DNA from: Clostridiales bacterium
GTDB taxonomy: Bacteria > Bacillota > Clostridia > Christensenellales > JAISNN01
Direction of reading: 5' to 3'
Length of the DNA stretch: 64,000 nucleotides
Assembly (NCBI GenBank): GCA_031276195.1
Contig: JAISNN010000032.1
Coordinates: 18,980 to 82,979, forward strand
Shown here: one piece after another, positions 35,319 to 42,813 of the stretch
How the letters are laid out: each line of letters starts with the position of its first letter
Position numbering within the stretch: position 1 is the stretch's first letter
Notes under the pieces: model-generated
Seen by the model: the letters and a program-made list of their open reading frames with translations, nothing else
Database searches by the model: none
Told to the model about the DNA's origin: nothing
Position numbers and translations under genes: made by a program

Positions 35319-35725
35319 GCGATATATTCGACAAAGAAAAACGCTCGTACGTAATGAGCAAGGTCAAAAGCAAAAAAAATAAATCCACCGAGTTGAGATT
35401 AATAAAACTTTTTAAGGCGGCGGGAATAACGGGGTGGCGGCGCGGTTATCCCGTAAGGGGTAAGCCCGATTTTGTTTTCTTAAAGGAGCGGACGGCGATT
35501 TTTGTAGACGGTTGTTTTTGGCACGGACACGATTGCCGAAACGTTACGCCGTCCGATAACGCCGAATTTTGGAATAAAAAGCGCGCGGATAACCGTCTGC
35601 GCGACGAAAAGGTTACTAAACTTTTTGAATCGCGGGGCTGGACGGTTATTCGTATTTGGGAATGCGAACTCAAAAAGGGAAACGCGGCGAAAACCTTAAA
35701 AAAAATATCGGACGCCGTTACATAG
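35315..35725 (+). CDS. vsr: Very short patch repair endonuclease Vsr
   Basis: 136 residues from a GTG that overlaps the methyltransferase TGA by four bases. Signature blocks: SDIFDKEKRSYVMSKVKSKK, the GKPDFVFLKERTAIFVDGCF strand with catalytic Asp, FWHGHDC (zinc ligands and active-site His) and NRLRDEKVTKLFESRGWTVI with RIWECEL. Vsr nicks next to T in T:G mismatches made when 5-methylcytosine deaminates, which protects the sites of the adjacent C5 methyltransferase. Its coupling to the C-half supports that half being, or having recently been, expressed. Confidence 0.95.
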   Translation: MSDIFDKEKRSYVMSKVKSKKNKSTELRLIKLFKAAGITGWRRGYPVRGKPDFVFLKERTAIFVDGCFWHGHDCRNVTPSDNAEFWNKKRADNRLRDEKVTKLFESRGWTVIRIWECELKKGNAAKTLKKISDAVT

Positions 35726-35728
35726 CGA

Positions 35729-35793
35729 TTACACTTTAAAATTGCGTAAAATGCGGTTGAAAAACTTGCGCGCCGCGTAGTTTAAAGTGTAAT
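35729..35793 (+). terminator. Long inverted repeat after vsr
   Basis: ATTACACTTTAAA and TTTAAAGTGTAAT, 13-bp perfect arms about 40 bases apart with an inner GCG-rich part. It abuts the left direct repeat of the prophage. Confidence 0.6.
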
Positions 35794-35819
35794 TATTATA
35801 TAAAGTAATTTAAGTTTTT
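35794..35819. repeat. Left 26-bp direct repeat, prophage attachment site
   Basis: Identical over 26 bases to 49188-49213. Contains TTATATAAAGT, which matches the XerD arm of the Bacillus dif site (TTATGTAAACT) at 9 of 11 positions, with AT-rich bases in front, then AATTTAAGTTTTT. Confidence 0.85.
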
Positions 35820-35879
35820 GTAAAATTGTCAATCCCTTTTTAATAATTTTTTAAAAAAATTTAATTTTTACATAAAGAA

Positions 35880-35945
35880 TGGAGGTGCTCTTAGACTTTT
35901 GGAGGTGCGTGAGGAAACTTTTCTTAGAAAAGGTGCCTCACGGAG
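35880..35945. other. Structured noncoding segment at the left prophage end
   Basis: GGAGGTGC occurs twice (35881, 35901). CGTGAGG (about 35909) pairs with CCTCACG (about 35935) around an inner TTTTC/GAAAA stem. It could be a terminator for the minus-strand transposase transcript or a transposon end; no function is proven. AGCACAAAAAG is repeated at about 35967 and 35994. Confidence 0.45.
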
Positions 35946-36020
35946 AGAAAATGTTAAAAAATTTATAGCACAAAAAGCCTATCAGATAGGATAAGCACAA
36001 AAAGAAGATGAAGTGTTAAG

Positions 36021-37001
36021 TTATTCGACTACTCCCCAATCTAATAACAGCAGTTCTTTACGTTTTTCTTTTGGCGTGAGCCATTTTCTCAATTTATCAC
36101 GCGAAGAAAGAACGGAGCTGGGAATATTATTAGAACGTTTCAAATAACTTTTCATTTGTTTAAACAAATCGGCATAAGAATAAAACTTCAATTTGACATA
36201 AAACCGCTCGTTATCGTTACGGTGGGAACGCTCGACCTTTCCGTTATGCCTCGGTGTCCGCGGGCGGATCAATTTATGTTTAATCTTAAATTTATCACAA
36301 GCGATATCGAAGGCATGCTTTTCTTTTTTCTTCGGAAATAAAGTATATGTAAATTCTTGCCCGTTATCGGTTTGAACGATATCGGGTACATAACCGAAAT
36401 AAGCGATTGCGCGTTTTAAAAAATCGACCGAAGAACCAGAATACTGTTCTCGATACGGATATATAAAACGTTCGCGCGTCGCCTCGTCGATAGCCGTATA
36501 CTGATAAAACCGCATATCGGAATATTCCCCGGTGTAACATTCACAAGGAACGACCTTTACGTCTATCTGCATTTTAACGCCGATTTGTTCGGGAGTATCA
36601 TAAGGTTTAGGAACATATTTTGGTTTTTTTCGTTTCTTAACGGAATAATATCCGATCCGGCAAAGAAAACGGTAAAGCGTAACCGGATCACGAACATATG
36701 AATGTTTAGAGCGAAGTTTGCCGTATAACTCGTTTAATCCGATATCCGGATTACGCCGAATCAAATTTGATATATTCTTAATCTCGTCGGCGGTTTGAGC
36801 GCGCGGATGAGGACTAAGCGGACGGGAAGATTTATTAAAAAGTGATTCGATCGTTCCGTCATATTGTCTACGCCAACGATAAATAGATTGAACGGTACAA
36901 TGATACCTCAAAGCGACATCGTCAATCCGTGCGTGTTGGCTCAAATTCAAAATTTTCAATTTTTCTTCCGGCGAAAAAGGTTTATTATAATGCCTCGACA
37001 T
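36021..37001 (-). CDS. DDE transposase, IS481/IS3-like
   Basis: A 326-residue protein. The N-terminal helix-turn-helix (EEKLKILNLSQHARIDDVAL followed by CTVQSIYRWRRQYDG) and HTH_21-like middle lead to an rve integrase core. Catalytic residues are visible: D in QIDVK, D in VQTDNGQEF and E in HNGKVERSHRND. AGGAGG lies before the ATG, and a GCGCG hairpin terminator sits directly upstream, which would shield the gene from read-through. I could not find convincing terminal inverted repeats, so it may serve the phage as its recombinase or be a decayed insertion. Confidence 0.85.
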   Translation of the reverse strand: MSRHYNKPFSPEEKLKILNLSQHARIDDVALRYHCTVQSIYRWRRQYDGTIESLFNKSSRPLSPHPRAQTADEIKNISNLIRRNPDIGLNELYGKLRSKHSYVRDPVTLYRFLCRIGYYSVKKRKKPKYVPKPYDTPEQIGVKMQIDVKVVPCECYTGEYSDMRFYQYTAIDEATRERFIYPYREQYSGSSVDFLKRAIAYFGYVPDIVQTDNGQEFTYTLFPKKKEKHAFDIACDKFKIKHKLIRPRTPRHNGKVERSHRNDNERFYVKLKFYSYADLFKQMKSYLKRSNNIPSSVLSSRDKLRKWLTPKEKRKELLLLDWGVVE

Positions 37002-37013
37002 AATTTCCTCCTA

Positions 37014-37048
37014 AAAAAGCGCGATATTTTCATACCGCGCTTTTTTGC
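37014..37048 (-). terminator. Terminator between the nuclease-like gene and the transposase
   Basis: AAAAAAGCGCG / CGCGCTTTTTT, perfect 11-bp stem that works on either strand. Lies immediately ahead of the ribosome site of the transposase. Confidence 0.8.
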
Positions 37049-37064
37049 ATTTTATATTATAATT

Positions 37065-37688
37065 TTATTTTTTTGAATAATTAAAAATTAATCGCGGCAT
37101 TTTATCATTCAGCCTCTTAATATCGTCCTCTTCCAAATTAATTAAATTAAAGCCGTTATTCTCATAAAGAGATATTTTATATTCTTTTCTATTTGCGTAA
37201 TAATCATTGTTTTTTACGCCCCAAAATTCTATGTATATATCATTATTAGGTAAATAAAAATCTGACAATACATTTTCGTCGGGATTTTTAGGAAGAAATA
37301 CGCTTTTTTCATAAGCGTGAACATAACCGTTATGATAAAGCCAATTATCGATAATAACTTCGGAATATGAACGGACATAATGCCCGTCGTCGCATTGATG
37401 AGCGGCTTCCCATTTTTTGCGCGGATCGTCGTTAGAAAAATCTTCTCGTTTGATAATTACTTGTTTGGTATATTGCTCCGGCTTATATATCCTTTTCTCC
37501 GTTTTTTCAATAATAGTTTTTTCAACTTTTATTTCAGGATTGCATTTATGCCCGTCTTTTGCTTTATACCAAATCTTACAATCAGGGCATTGCACGACCT
37601 CGCCGCTGTCCCGCAATTTAAAGCAATTAACGCAAATAGGATACATTCCGCTTGGATGTCCGCATATTTGACACACTTTTCCCGCCAT
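37065..37688 (-). CDS. Zinc-ribbon protein with PD-(D/E)XK nuclease-like domain
   Basis: 207 residues from an ATG with AAGGAGTG upstream. The N-terminus holds two zinc ribbons (CQICGH...CVNCF and CPDCKIWYKAKDGHKC). The C-terminal half resembles a restriction-endonuclease-like fold: SEVIIDNWLYHNG (E on a helix), SDFYLPNNDIYIEFWGV (D and ExW) and YEKSVF before it. Similar proteins occur in phages and integrated elements of Bacillota. It might be a nuclease used in phage DNA processing or a defence gene. The assignment rests on pattern only. Confidence 0.65.
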   Translation of the reverse strand: MAGKVCQICGHPSGMYPICVNCFKLRDSGEVVQCPDCKIWYKAKDGHKCNPEIKVEKTIIEKTEKRIYKPEQYTKQVIIKREDFSNDDPRKKWEAAHQCDDGHYVRSYSEVIIDNWLYHNGYVHAYEKSVFLPKNPDENVLSDFYLPNNDIYIEFWGVKNNDYYANRKEYKISLYENNGFNLINLEEDDIKRLNDKMPRLIFNYSKK

Positions 37689-37746
37689 AATTTTACACTC
37701 CTTATAAAAGAGCGCGTAAAATACAAAAAGTGCGCTCTCTCGCTTT

Positions 37747-37848
37747 GTTACCACACAAATAAAAAACGCCGCCGCTTTTTACATACGAAAAAGACACACC
37801 TTCTGCCGAATTAAAAAGGCGGCGCGTATATTTTATTTGTGTGGTAAC
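37747..37848. repeat. 102-bp long palindrome
   Basis: GTTACCACACAAATAAAA at 37747-37764 and its exact complement at 37831-37848, with inner CGCCGCCGCTTTTT / AAAAAGGCGGCG arms. It covers the promoter region of the zinc-ribbon gene. Could be a miniature inverted-repeat element, a bidirectional terminator or part of the replication origin. Confidence 0.7.
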
Positions 37849-37919
37849 AATAGTATAACATACGGCGAAATTAAAAGTCAATAATATATAATACATTTTG
37901 TAATACAAAGTTTTTAAAA

Positions 37920-38180
37920 AACATTTTAAAAAAACGGCTAAGAGTACTACACGCGCCCTTGTATTTTAACAAGCGGCGCGCCGGCGGCGCGCCGACAAGG
38001 GCAACAACGATTTACACGATACCCGAAACGGACAAGGGACGGTTTTGCCGCTAAACCGCTCAGCAAAAACCGCCCCAAAATAGACCGAAATCGGGTCTTA
38101 AAAATGACAAATCACACCGTCAAACGACAGTGCTAAAAAAATTGTTATTTTGTTAAAGGAAAAAATGAAAATCAAACTAC
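37920..38180. other. Hairpin-rich candidate replication origin / packaging signal
   Basis: Directly downstream of the rep gene. Hairpin one: GCCCTTGT (37955) with ACAAGGGC (37995), enclosing the palindrome CGGCGCGCCG-GC-GGCGCGCCG. Hairpin two: ACGGTTTTGC with GCAAAAACCG (about 38039-38073). Hairpin three: AGACC/GGTCT (38082-38098), placed as rep terminator. Filamentous phages keep strand origins and the packaging hairpin in such an intergenic region. Confidence 0.65.
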
Positions 38181-38182
38181 CG

Positions 38183-39385
38183 TCAGCAATTGAGTTCGGT
38201 CATCGTATCGTATACGGGAATGTCCTCGTCCTCAAAAACATCGTCCCACAAAATAAATTTAACGCAAAAATCAAATATCCGCATAGCGATATCGTCGGAA
38301 CTTAATTCCGTTTCGATCTCGGTAGGCAAAGAAAAAGAATAAAACAACCGCTCGTCGGTCTTGCCCATATATTTCCATATATATTCCATAGCGGGACGGT
38401 AAGCGGAACGGGAACGACCGTTTATCGGAGCAAAATCGTTCCGTCCGAAAGTATCGTAAAAAAAACTGTTTCGATTCCGCGTTTCCATACGGCGGCTTTC
38501 CGGATTATACTCCCTCGTCTCGCGTATTACGCCTATCATTTGCCCTTCGGGAATAAAAAACAAGCCGTGAAAATGTATGCGGTCGGTCTTTTTTCCGCGC
38601 TCTTTGACGACGGCATATTTCCAACCGCGACGCGTATGTAAATTTGACAGACATTTTTTAAGTTTGCGCTCGAAGTCGTAAACGGAACACTTCTTGTCGT
38701 CGCAAGTAAAAGTAACGAAATGCGTCCAAGGATTGATATACGCCTTACGACGAAAACGCTTCTTGCGTTCGTATAGATTTTTTTCCTTGCGCTCGATACG
38801 CTCCGCAATATACGTATCGTAAAGAGGATTATCTCCGAAGCGGTCAATCAGAGCGGACTTTATATATTCACATCTTGCCGCGCCTTTCAACTTTTTATTA
38901 AAACATTCCAAGTACAAAGCGTCAAAATGAAAATCAATAACGCCGCGTTGCCGCCAAACTTTACACTCGATACGGTACGCAATATATGCGTCGAGAGTAA
39001 AACTATGCTTGCCGAGAACGACAGAGAGATACCACTCGGAATATTTGGAAATCAGACCGCCGCGGATATGAAGAAATTGCGCGGTTTGAGAAAGACCTTG
39101 CTCCATACTCTCCGAATAGAGCAAAGAAAAATACGGATCAAATTCAAGACGGCGTGAAACTTTATTTTTAATCGGCAAAGCGATACGATGACGAGCGCCG
39201 TCCGCATAGACCTTATATTTTGTCTTGCCGTTATCGCTTTTCTTTTGTTTGCCGGGAAATTCGGATACGGAAAAAACGGGCTTTTCATTAGTCGCGGTAA
39301 GCCCGTATTCAACTTGCTTTTCCAAAGGTAGCGGACAAGACGCGTCCAACGGAATATCCAAAAAATCAAACTGTTTTAAAAACAT
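38183..39385 (-). CDS. HUH rolling-circle replication initiator
   Basis: 400 residues from the ATG at 39385, chosen because GAAGGTG precedes it; the frame extends 41 codons further. Motif 1 is FVTFTCDD, motif 2 is RIHFHGLFF with the HxH metal pair at about 270, and motif 3 is MEYIWKYMGK with the Tyr/Lys near 338. This is the HUH nuclease arrangement of phage and plasmid Rep proteins, which nick the plus-strand origin and stay linked through Tyr. The first 230 residues are rich in Arg/Tyr/Phe and not recognised. The hairpin-rich origin lies just beyond the stop codon. Confidence 0.88.
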   Translation of the reverse strand: MFLKQFDFLDIPLDASCPLPLEKQVEYGLTATNEKPVFSVSEFPGKQKKSDNGKTKYKVYADGARHRIALPIKNKVSRRLEFDPYFSLLYSESMEQGLSQTAQFLHIRGGLISKYSEWYLSVVLGKHSFTLDAYIAYRIECKVWRQRGVIDFHFDALYLECFNKKLKGAARCEYIKSALIDRFGDNPLYDTYIAERIERKEKNLYERKKRFRRKAYINPWTHFVTFTCDDKKCSVYDFERKLKKCLSNLHTRRGWKYAVVKERGKKTDRIHFHGLFFIPEGQMIGVIRETREYNPESRRMETRNRNSFFYDTFGRNDFAPINGRSRSAYRPAMEYIWKYMGKTDERLFYSFSLPTEIETELSSDDIAMRIFDFCVKFILWDDVFEDEDIPVYDTMTELNC

Positions 39386-39930
39386 ACAAACACCTTCGTA
39401 ACACGTTCGCTTGCGGGTGTAAACGGGCAAGCGGCTGTATTTTTCGCCCGCGAAAAATCTCCGCCGGCAACTTCTTTTCACTCCGTGAAAAGTATGCCCC
39501 GTTGACACGCCGCATTTTTTGCGCTTTTATATCGTCGCCGAAAGCGACAACGGGAAGATAAACTATCAAACAAGCCGCTTTCGGAACGAATATTGTAGCG
39601 CAAAAAAACGCTCTCTCGCCGCGAGGAAATTATCCGGTTTCCTTTTTGCCTCAGCGATCCGAAAAGATAAACGGTAAGCTTACCGCTTTACATATCACTA
39701 TCGCCGCTTTTTGTAAACTCAAAGAGTTTATCGGAATTTTGCAACAAAAACTCGAAAAAATCTCCGAAACTGCATTTACCGCTATATCCTTGCAAAGCGA
39801 TAAAAGAACAAAACCGATCGAATTTGTTAGTCAAAAGCGAACGACTAACACGAACCGAAAGCAATTTATCACGGTATAAATCAAAAAACATAACTTTTTT
39901 TACCTTTTTTAAAATTTTTCGCAGAAATCG
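39386..39930. other. Spacer upstream of rep, no supported gene
   Basis: Two overlapping short frames exist here on opposite strands (39646-39879 plus, 39688-39954 minus). Neither has a ribosome site or a recognisable motif. Poly-T/A tracts at 39890-39920 look like an UP element for the RNA promoter that follows. Confidence 0.5.
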
Positions 39931-39959
39931 TTGACTTTCTACATTTAAAGGCATATAAT
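39931..39959 (+). promoter_or_regulatory. Consensus promoter of prophage small RNA 1
   Basis: TTGACT, a 17-base spacer and TATAAT, preceded by T/A tracts resembling an UP element. Nearly the same design as the promoter at 42695. Confidence 0.85.
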
Positions 39960-39966
39960 ACTAATA

Positions 39967-40043
39967 CAAAGTAACCGACGGTAACGGACGGCTTACAGTT
40001 TTGGATCCCGGCTTTCGCAAGATTGCTGGGAGTCTTTTATTTT
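39967..40043 (+). ncRNA. Prophage small RNA 1, convergent with the 40037-40393 gene
   Basis: About 76 bases, no start codon. Hairpin one is GTAA-CCG / CGG-TTAC (39971-39996). Hairpin two GATCCCGGC / GCTGGGAGTC (40004-40034) is followed by TTTTATTTTG and works as a terminator on the plus strand only. The TAA of the minus-strand protein gene (40037-40039) lies in this T tract, so the RNA ends exactly over the gene end. The strand is opposite to all phage protein genes. Confidence 0.7.
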
Positions 40044-40393
40044 GACGAAAATTTACCAATAAAAAACTTATGCCTACGTTTTATTTTCTTTTTATCTATA
40101 TCTTTTATATCAATAACTTTAACATTATTTACCGAAAGGCGATTAACCCCCGACCAGCGGGAAAAATTAGCGTCATAAAAAGGAATAGGATAAACATAAC
40201 CTTTTCTAATTTTATTAATCCGATTATTGTTAAACCCGTCTTTGTCCTCCAAAGAAGTAACGACGTTAACGTTACATTTATCGCCGGAAAGTTCGCGGAT
40301 ATAGACATAATGTCCGCCGCTTTTATTGATACCTAAATCCTTGTTATCGCAATAACCGATTTTACCGACGAGAGATTTTTTTAATTTGCTCAT
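40037..40393 (-). CDS. Small basic phage protein paired with small RNA 1
   Basis: 118 residues with AAGGAG before the ATG. Not clearly assigned. It has short strands (VGKIGYCDNKDLG, GGHYVYIRELSGDKCNVNVV) and a conserved-looking end DKKKIKRRHKFFIGKF. The size, small beta-barrel-like strand pattern and basic tail recall PemK/MazF-like proteins, and the position relative to a convergent RNA is the same as for the PemK-like gene at 42792. It begins five bases after the stop of the Zot-like gene, so it is in the main phage operon. Could be an RNA-binding or toxin-type protein; this is inference. Confidence 0.6.
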   Translation of the reverse strand: MSKLKKSLVGKIGYCDNKDLGINKSGGHYVYIRELSGDKCNVNVVTSLEDKDGFNNNRINKIRKGYVYPIPFYDANFSRWSGVNRLSVNNVKVIDIKDIDKKKIKRRHKFFIGKFSSK

Positions 40394-40398
40394 AATTT

Positions 40399-42549
40399 TT
40401 ACTCCTTTTCATTGTCGAGATATTTAAATAACTCGTTTACAAAATAACTGTTTTGACCTTTAAGCTCATCGAAACTCGCTTTTTCGGTTTCGTATTCTTT
40501 AACGTCCGCGATACCTACGGCGGAACGAAAAGTTTTTGTAAAAAAATAATCGCTGAAACAATCGGTAGAAAAACGGCGGGAATAAATTTTCTTATTCATA
40601 AGATAATAAGTATGCTTCTCAACATTACCGTCAAGCGTACCTTGCTCCACTTCAAGAGCGAGTCGACAAAAACCGAAAGTGTTATATATACGCTTGTAAT
40701 AAGTATTTAATTTACCCGCAATACTTTTTAACATATAAATCAAAAGCGAATTATCGCCGCGCAAATAACGCATTTCGCGATAAAAATTCACGAAACGGGA
40801 AAAAATTAAATCATACAATAATTCCTCCACAAAAAACAAAGGCAAAGCGAGAATCTGATCGGAGCCGCCGCGGATATGAACGATATTACATAACTCTCTC
40901 GCGTCCGCTCCCAAACTTTCGGGACGCTGTTCGTCAAGCAAAACCTTTACGAAAGGAAAAAAATCGACGGTAGAAGAATGTCTGATCATTTTCAAGAAAA
41001 AATTAAAACCGTCGTTCTTTTGGTTCGCGGTAAGATCGGTCTTCTTTAAACCTTGATTCTCGACTTGATTTCCGCGCTCCTTGCCGGCTTCGGTTATAAC
41101 CAAAGCCCCGAAATCAAAAGAATCACGGTTAAAATTATCCTCGATAACTCTGCGCCCTAAACGGATAGCGTCAAAATCAAGAATATGGGAATGACGGCTA
41201 TACGCTGCCATAAGACGGGAATCCCGTCGAAAAAAATCATCGTTCCATAACGGGAAATTACCGACGTCGGAAATTACAACGTCCTCGCGGATTGAATAAT
41301 TTGAAACTAAAAGCGAACTTTCAATCACATAAATAAAATACAACAAAGCATATGTTTCCAAAACATCCCAAAGTCCGCTTATTTCAAGCCCGTTGTTATA
41401 ATACAAACCATACCTCTTAAAGTCATAACCGAAACAATCCTCCGATTTACCGCTTCTTTCAAAAATTTCACGCCGCCGGGAAACAAAAGTCCGGCAAGTA
41501 GCAAGATTATATACCTCGTGAGCCGCAAAAGCGGAGCGCAAATCTAATTCAAAAATAATCCACGGAAAATAAGGAAATTTAAGATCGTTTTCAAGCAGTA
41601 AGGAAAAAGCCTTATCGCGAAAAATATATGTCTGTGATAAAGCCATATCGGTCATTAGCGTAGTTTTTTTCTTGCCCATCGTACCGACGATCATATTTAC
41701 AATCGGAAGTGAATTAATAAACCCGCGATCGCGAAGTTCATAACGACGAAGAACGGAATAAGCTATTTTACGGCGGAAATAATCGAATAAGAAAACCGCC
41801 GATCCGACCCAAAAATACCACGGCACAATGCGTAGCGGAATAGCAAGATCAACTATAAATCTATAAATCTGAGAATAAAAGATACCGAAATCAAAACTAA
41901 CGACAAAATAAAACAAAAAAGCAAGAATAGATAAAACAACCGTCATCAAATTTAAATTTATAGCCCAAATAAAAAGCCAAAGCTTAAAATATACCGTGTG
42001 GTCACGCAAAAAAGAAAAAAAGCCGGATAAAAAATTGCGAAAGGGAATATATAAAATACGGGATACGCGCTTAACAAATTTAAGCGGAAAAGTATCTCTG
42101 TCATAATTGTTATTTTGCTTTTTAACGGAATTATATATAACAAAAACAAGAAGTATCAACACGGGTAAAAAAAGCGTTACGACGGTCAAAACTCTGTATA
42201 GCAAAAGCCCGACAAAAGCGGCATAAGCCGAAAAATTTGCTTTGGTAAAAAGTAAAGACCAAAGCGCGGAAAATTTTTCAACAAAACCCGAATAGTCGGA
42301 CGGAAAAGAAACGGTGATATCGGACGGCGGCAAAATCGACGGCTGCGCTACCGTGGGAGTTACCTCGAAAGGCAAATAAAACAGTTCGCAAAAATAATAA
42401 CCGAGCGAATTCAAAAAATCCTTTAAAGCCAAAAAAGAACGCGACAGCGAATCTTGAAAAAAGAAAATCCCGCACAGCACAAAAATCACGGTCAAAAAAC
42501 CGCAAATAAAATGCCGAAACTCAAATAATTTTATTTTTTCAAAACCCAC
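40399..42549 (-). CDS. Zot-like (pI-type) phage assembly ATPase with N-terminal membrane domain
   Basis: 716 residues from a GTG with AAGGAG upstream. The first 270 residues contain about six membrane spans, including FAVGLLLYRVLTV-like and VVLSILAFLFYFVVSFDFG stretches. The ATPase part starts near 280: NMIVGTMGKKKTTLMTDMAL is a Walker A loop (at 288-297), with later FPWIIFELDL and DVVISDVGNFPLW as candidate Walker B strands. Filamentous phages need such an ATPase in the inner membrane to extrude virions. In well-studied inoviruses the ATPase domain comes first and a single span follows; here the order is reversed and the membrane part is larger. Confidence 0.78.
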   Translation of the reverse strand: MGFEKIKLFEFRHFICGFLTVIFVLCGIFFFQDSLSRSFLALKDFLNSLGYYFCELFYLPFEVTPTVAQPSILPPSDITVSFPSDYSGFVEKFSALWSLLFTKANFSAYAAFVGLLLYRVLTVVTLFLPVLILLVFVIYNSVKKQNNNYDRDTFPLKFVKRVSRILYIPFRNFLSGFFSFLRDHTVYFKLWLFIWAINLNLMTVVLSILAFLFYFVVSFDFGIFYSQIYRFIVDLAIPLRIVPWYFWVGSAVFLFDYFRRKIAYSVLRRYELRDRGFINSLPIVNMIVGTMGKKKTTLMTDMALSQTYIFRDKAFSLLLENDLKFPYFPWIIFELDLRSAFAAHEVYNLATCRTFVSRRREIFERSGKSEDCFGYDFKRYGLYYNNGLEISGLWDVLETYALLYFIYVIESSLLVSNYSIREDVVISDVGNFPLWNDDFFRRDSRLMAAYSRHSHILDFDAIRLGRRVIEDNFNRDSFDFGALVITEAGKERGNQVENQGLKKTDLTANQKNDGFNFFLKMIRHSSTVDFFPFVKVLLDEQRPESLGADARELCNIVHIRGGSDQILALPLFFVEELLYDLIFSRFVNFYREMRYLRGDNSLLIYMLKSIAGKLNTYYKRIYNTFGFCRLALEVEQGTLDGNVEKHTYYLMNKKIYSRRFSTDCFSDYFFTKTFRSAVGIADVKEYETEKASFDELKGQNSYFVNELFKYLDNEKE

Positions 42550-42570
42550 CGTCGCACTCCTTTTTGCTTC

Positions 42571-42666
42571 TCAAAAAATTTGCTTATACGTAAAAACAAC
42601 GTAACCGACGAGTACGCAAAATATGAGAAATATAACGAGAGCAATAATATTCTTTACTTTTTTCAT
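42571..42666 (-). CDS. 31-residue single-span phage membrane protein
   Basis: Reads MKKVKNIIALVIFLIFCVLV then GYVVFTYKQIF. It has a basic start, one hydrophobic helix and a short tail. It lies 21 bases before the Zot-like gene on the same strand. Tiny one-span proteins near the assembly gene are typical of filamentous phage coat proteins (pVII/pIX size). No clear ribosome site is present, which lowers confidence. No other candidate for a small coat protein was found in the element. Confidence 0.5.
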   Translation of the reverse strand: MKKVKNIIALVIFLIFCVLVGYVVFTYKQIF

Positions 42667-42694
42667 ATTTTTCAATTTTTTTCATCAAAAACTA

Positions 42695-42723
42695 TTGACT
42701 TTCAAAACTTTATACAGTATAAT
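42695..42723 (+). promoter_or_regulatory. Consensus promoter of prophage small RNA 2
   Basis: TTGACT, a 17-base spacer and TATAAT with T/A tracts upstream. Shares TTGACTTTC and the layout with the promoter at 39931. Confidence 0.85.
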
Positions 42724-42729
42724 AAGCAA

Positions 42730-42813
42730 TAGTTAAACGATTCAATCGTTTATTCCCGCCGATATTGGATTGCGGCATTGCCCCGAACGGATTAGTTTCG
42801 GGGATTTTTTTTA
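42730..42813 (+). ncRNA. Prophage small RNA 2, convergent with the PemK-like gene
   Basis: About 83 bases without a start codon. Hairpins: AAACGAT-TCA-ATCGTTT (42735-42751), GCCG/CGGC (about 42758-42776) and the terminator CCCCGAAC / GTTTCGGGG with ATTTTTTTT (42781-42812). The TAA of the minus-strand gene (42792-42794) lies in the terminator loop. Same size, strand, promoter type and relation to a small protein gene as small RNA 1, although the bodies differ in sequence. Confidence 0.72.

Noticed and set aside
35794..35819. Calling this the chromosomal dif site
   Set aside because: Only one arm resembles dif and the position beside ribosomal protein genes is atypical of a replication terminus; kept as a dif-like attachment site only.
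39646..39954. Two overlapping short ORFs on opposite strands upstream of the phage rep gene
   Set aside because: Neither has a ribosome site or recognisable motif, and the minus-strand one starts inside the -10 box of the small RNA promoter. They may still be real but cannot be supported.
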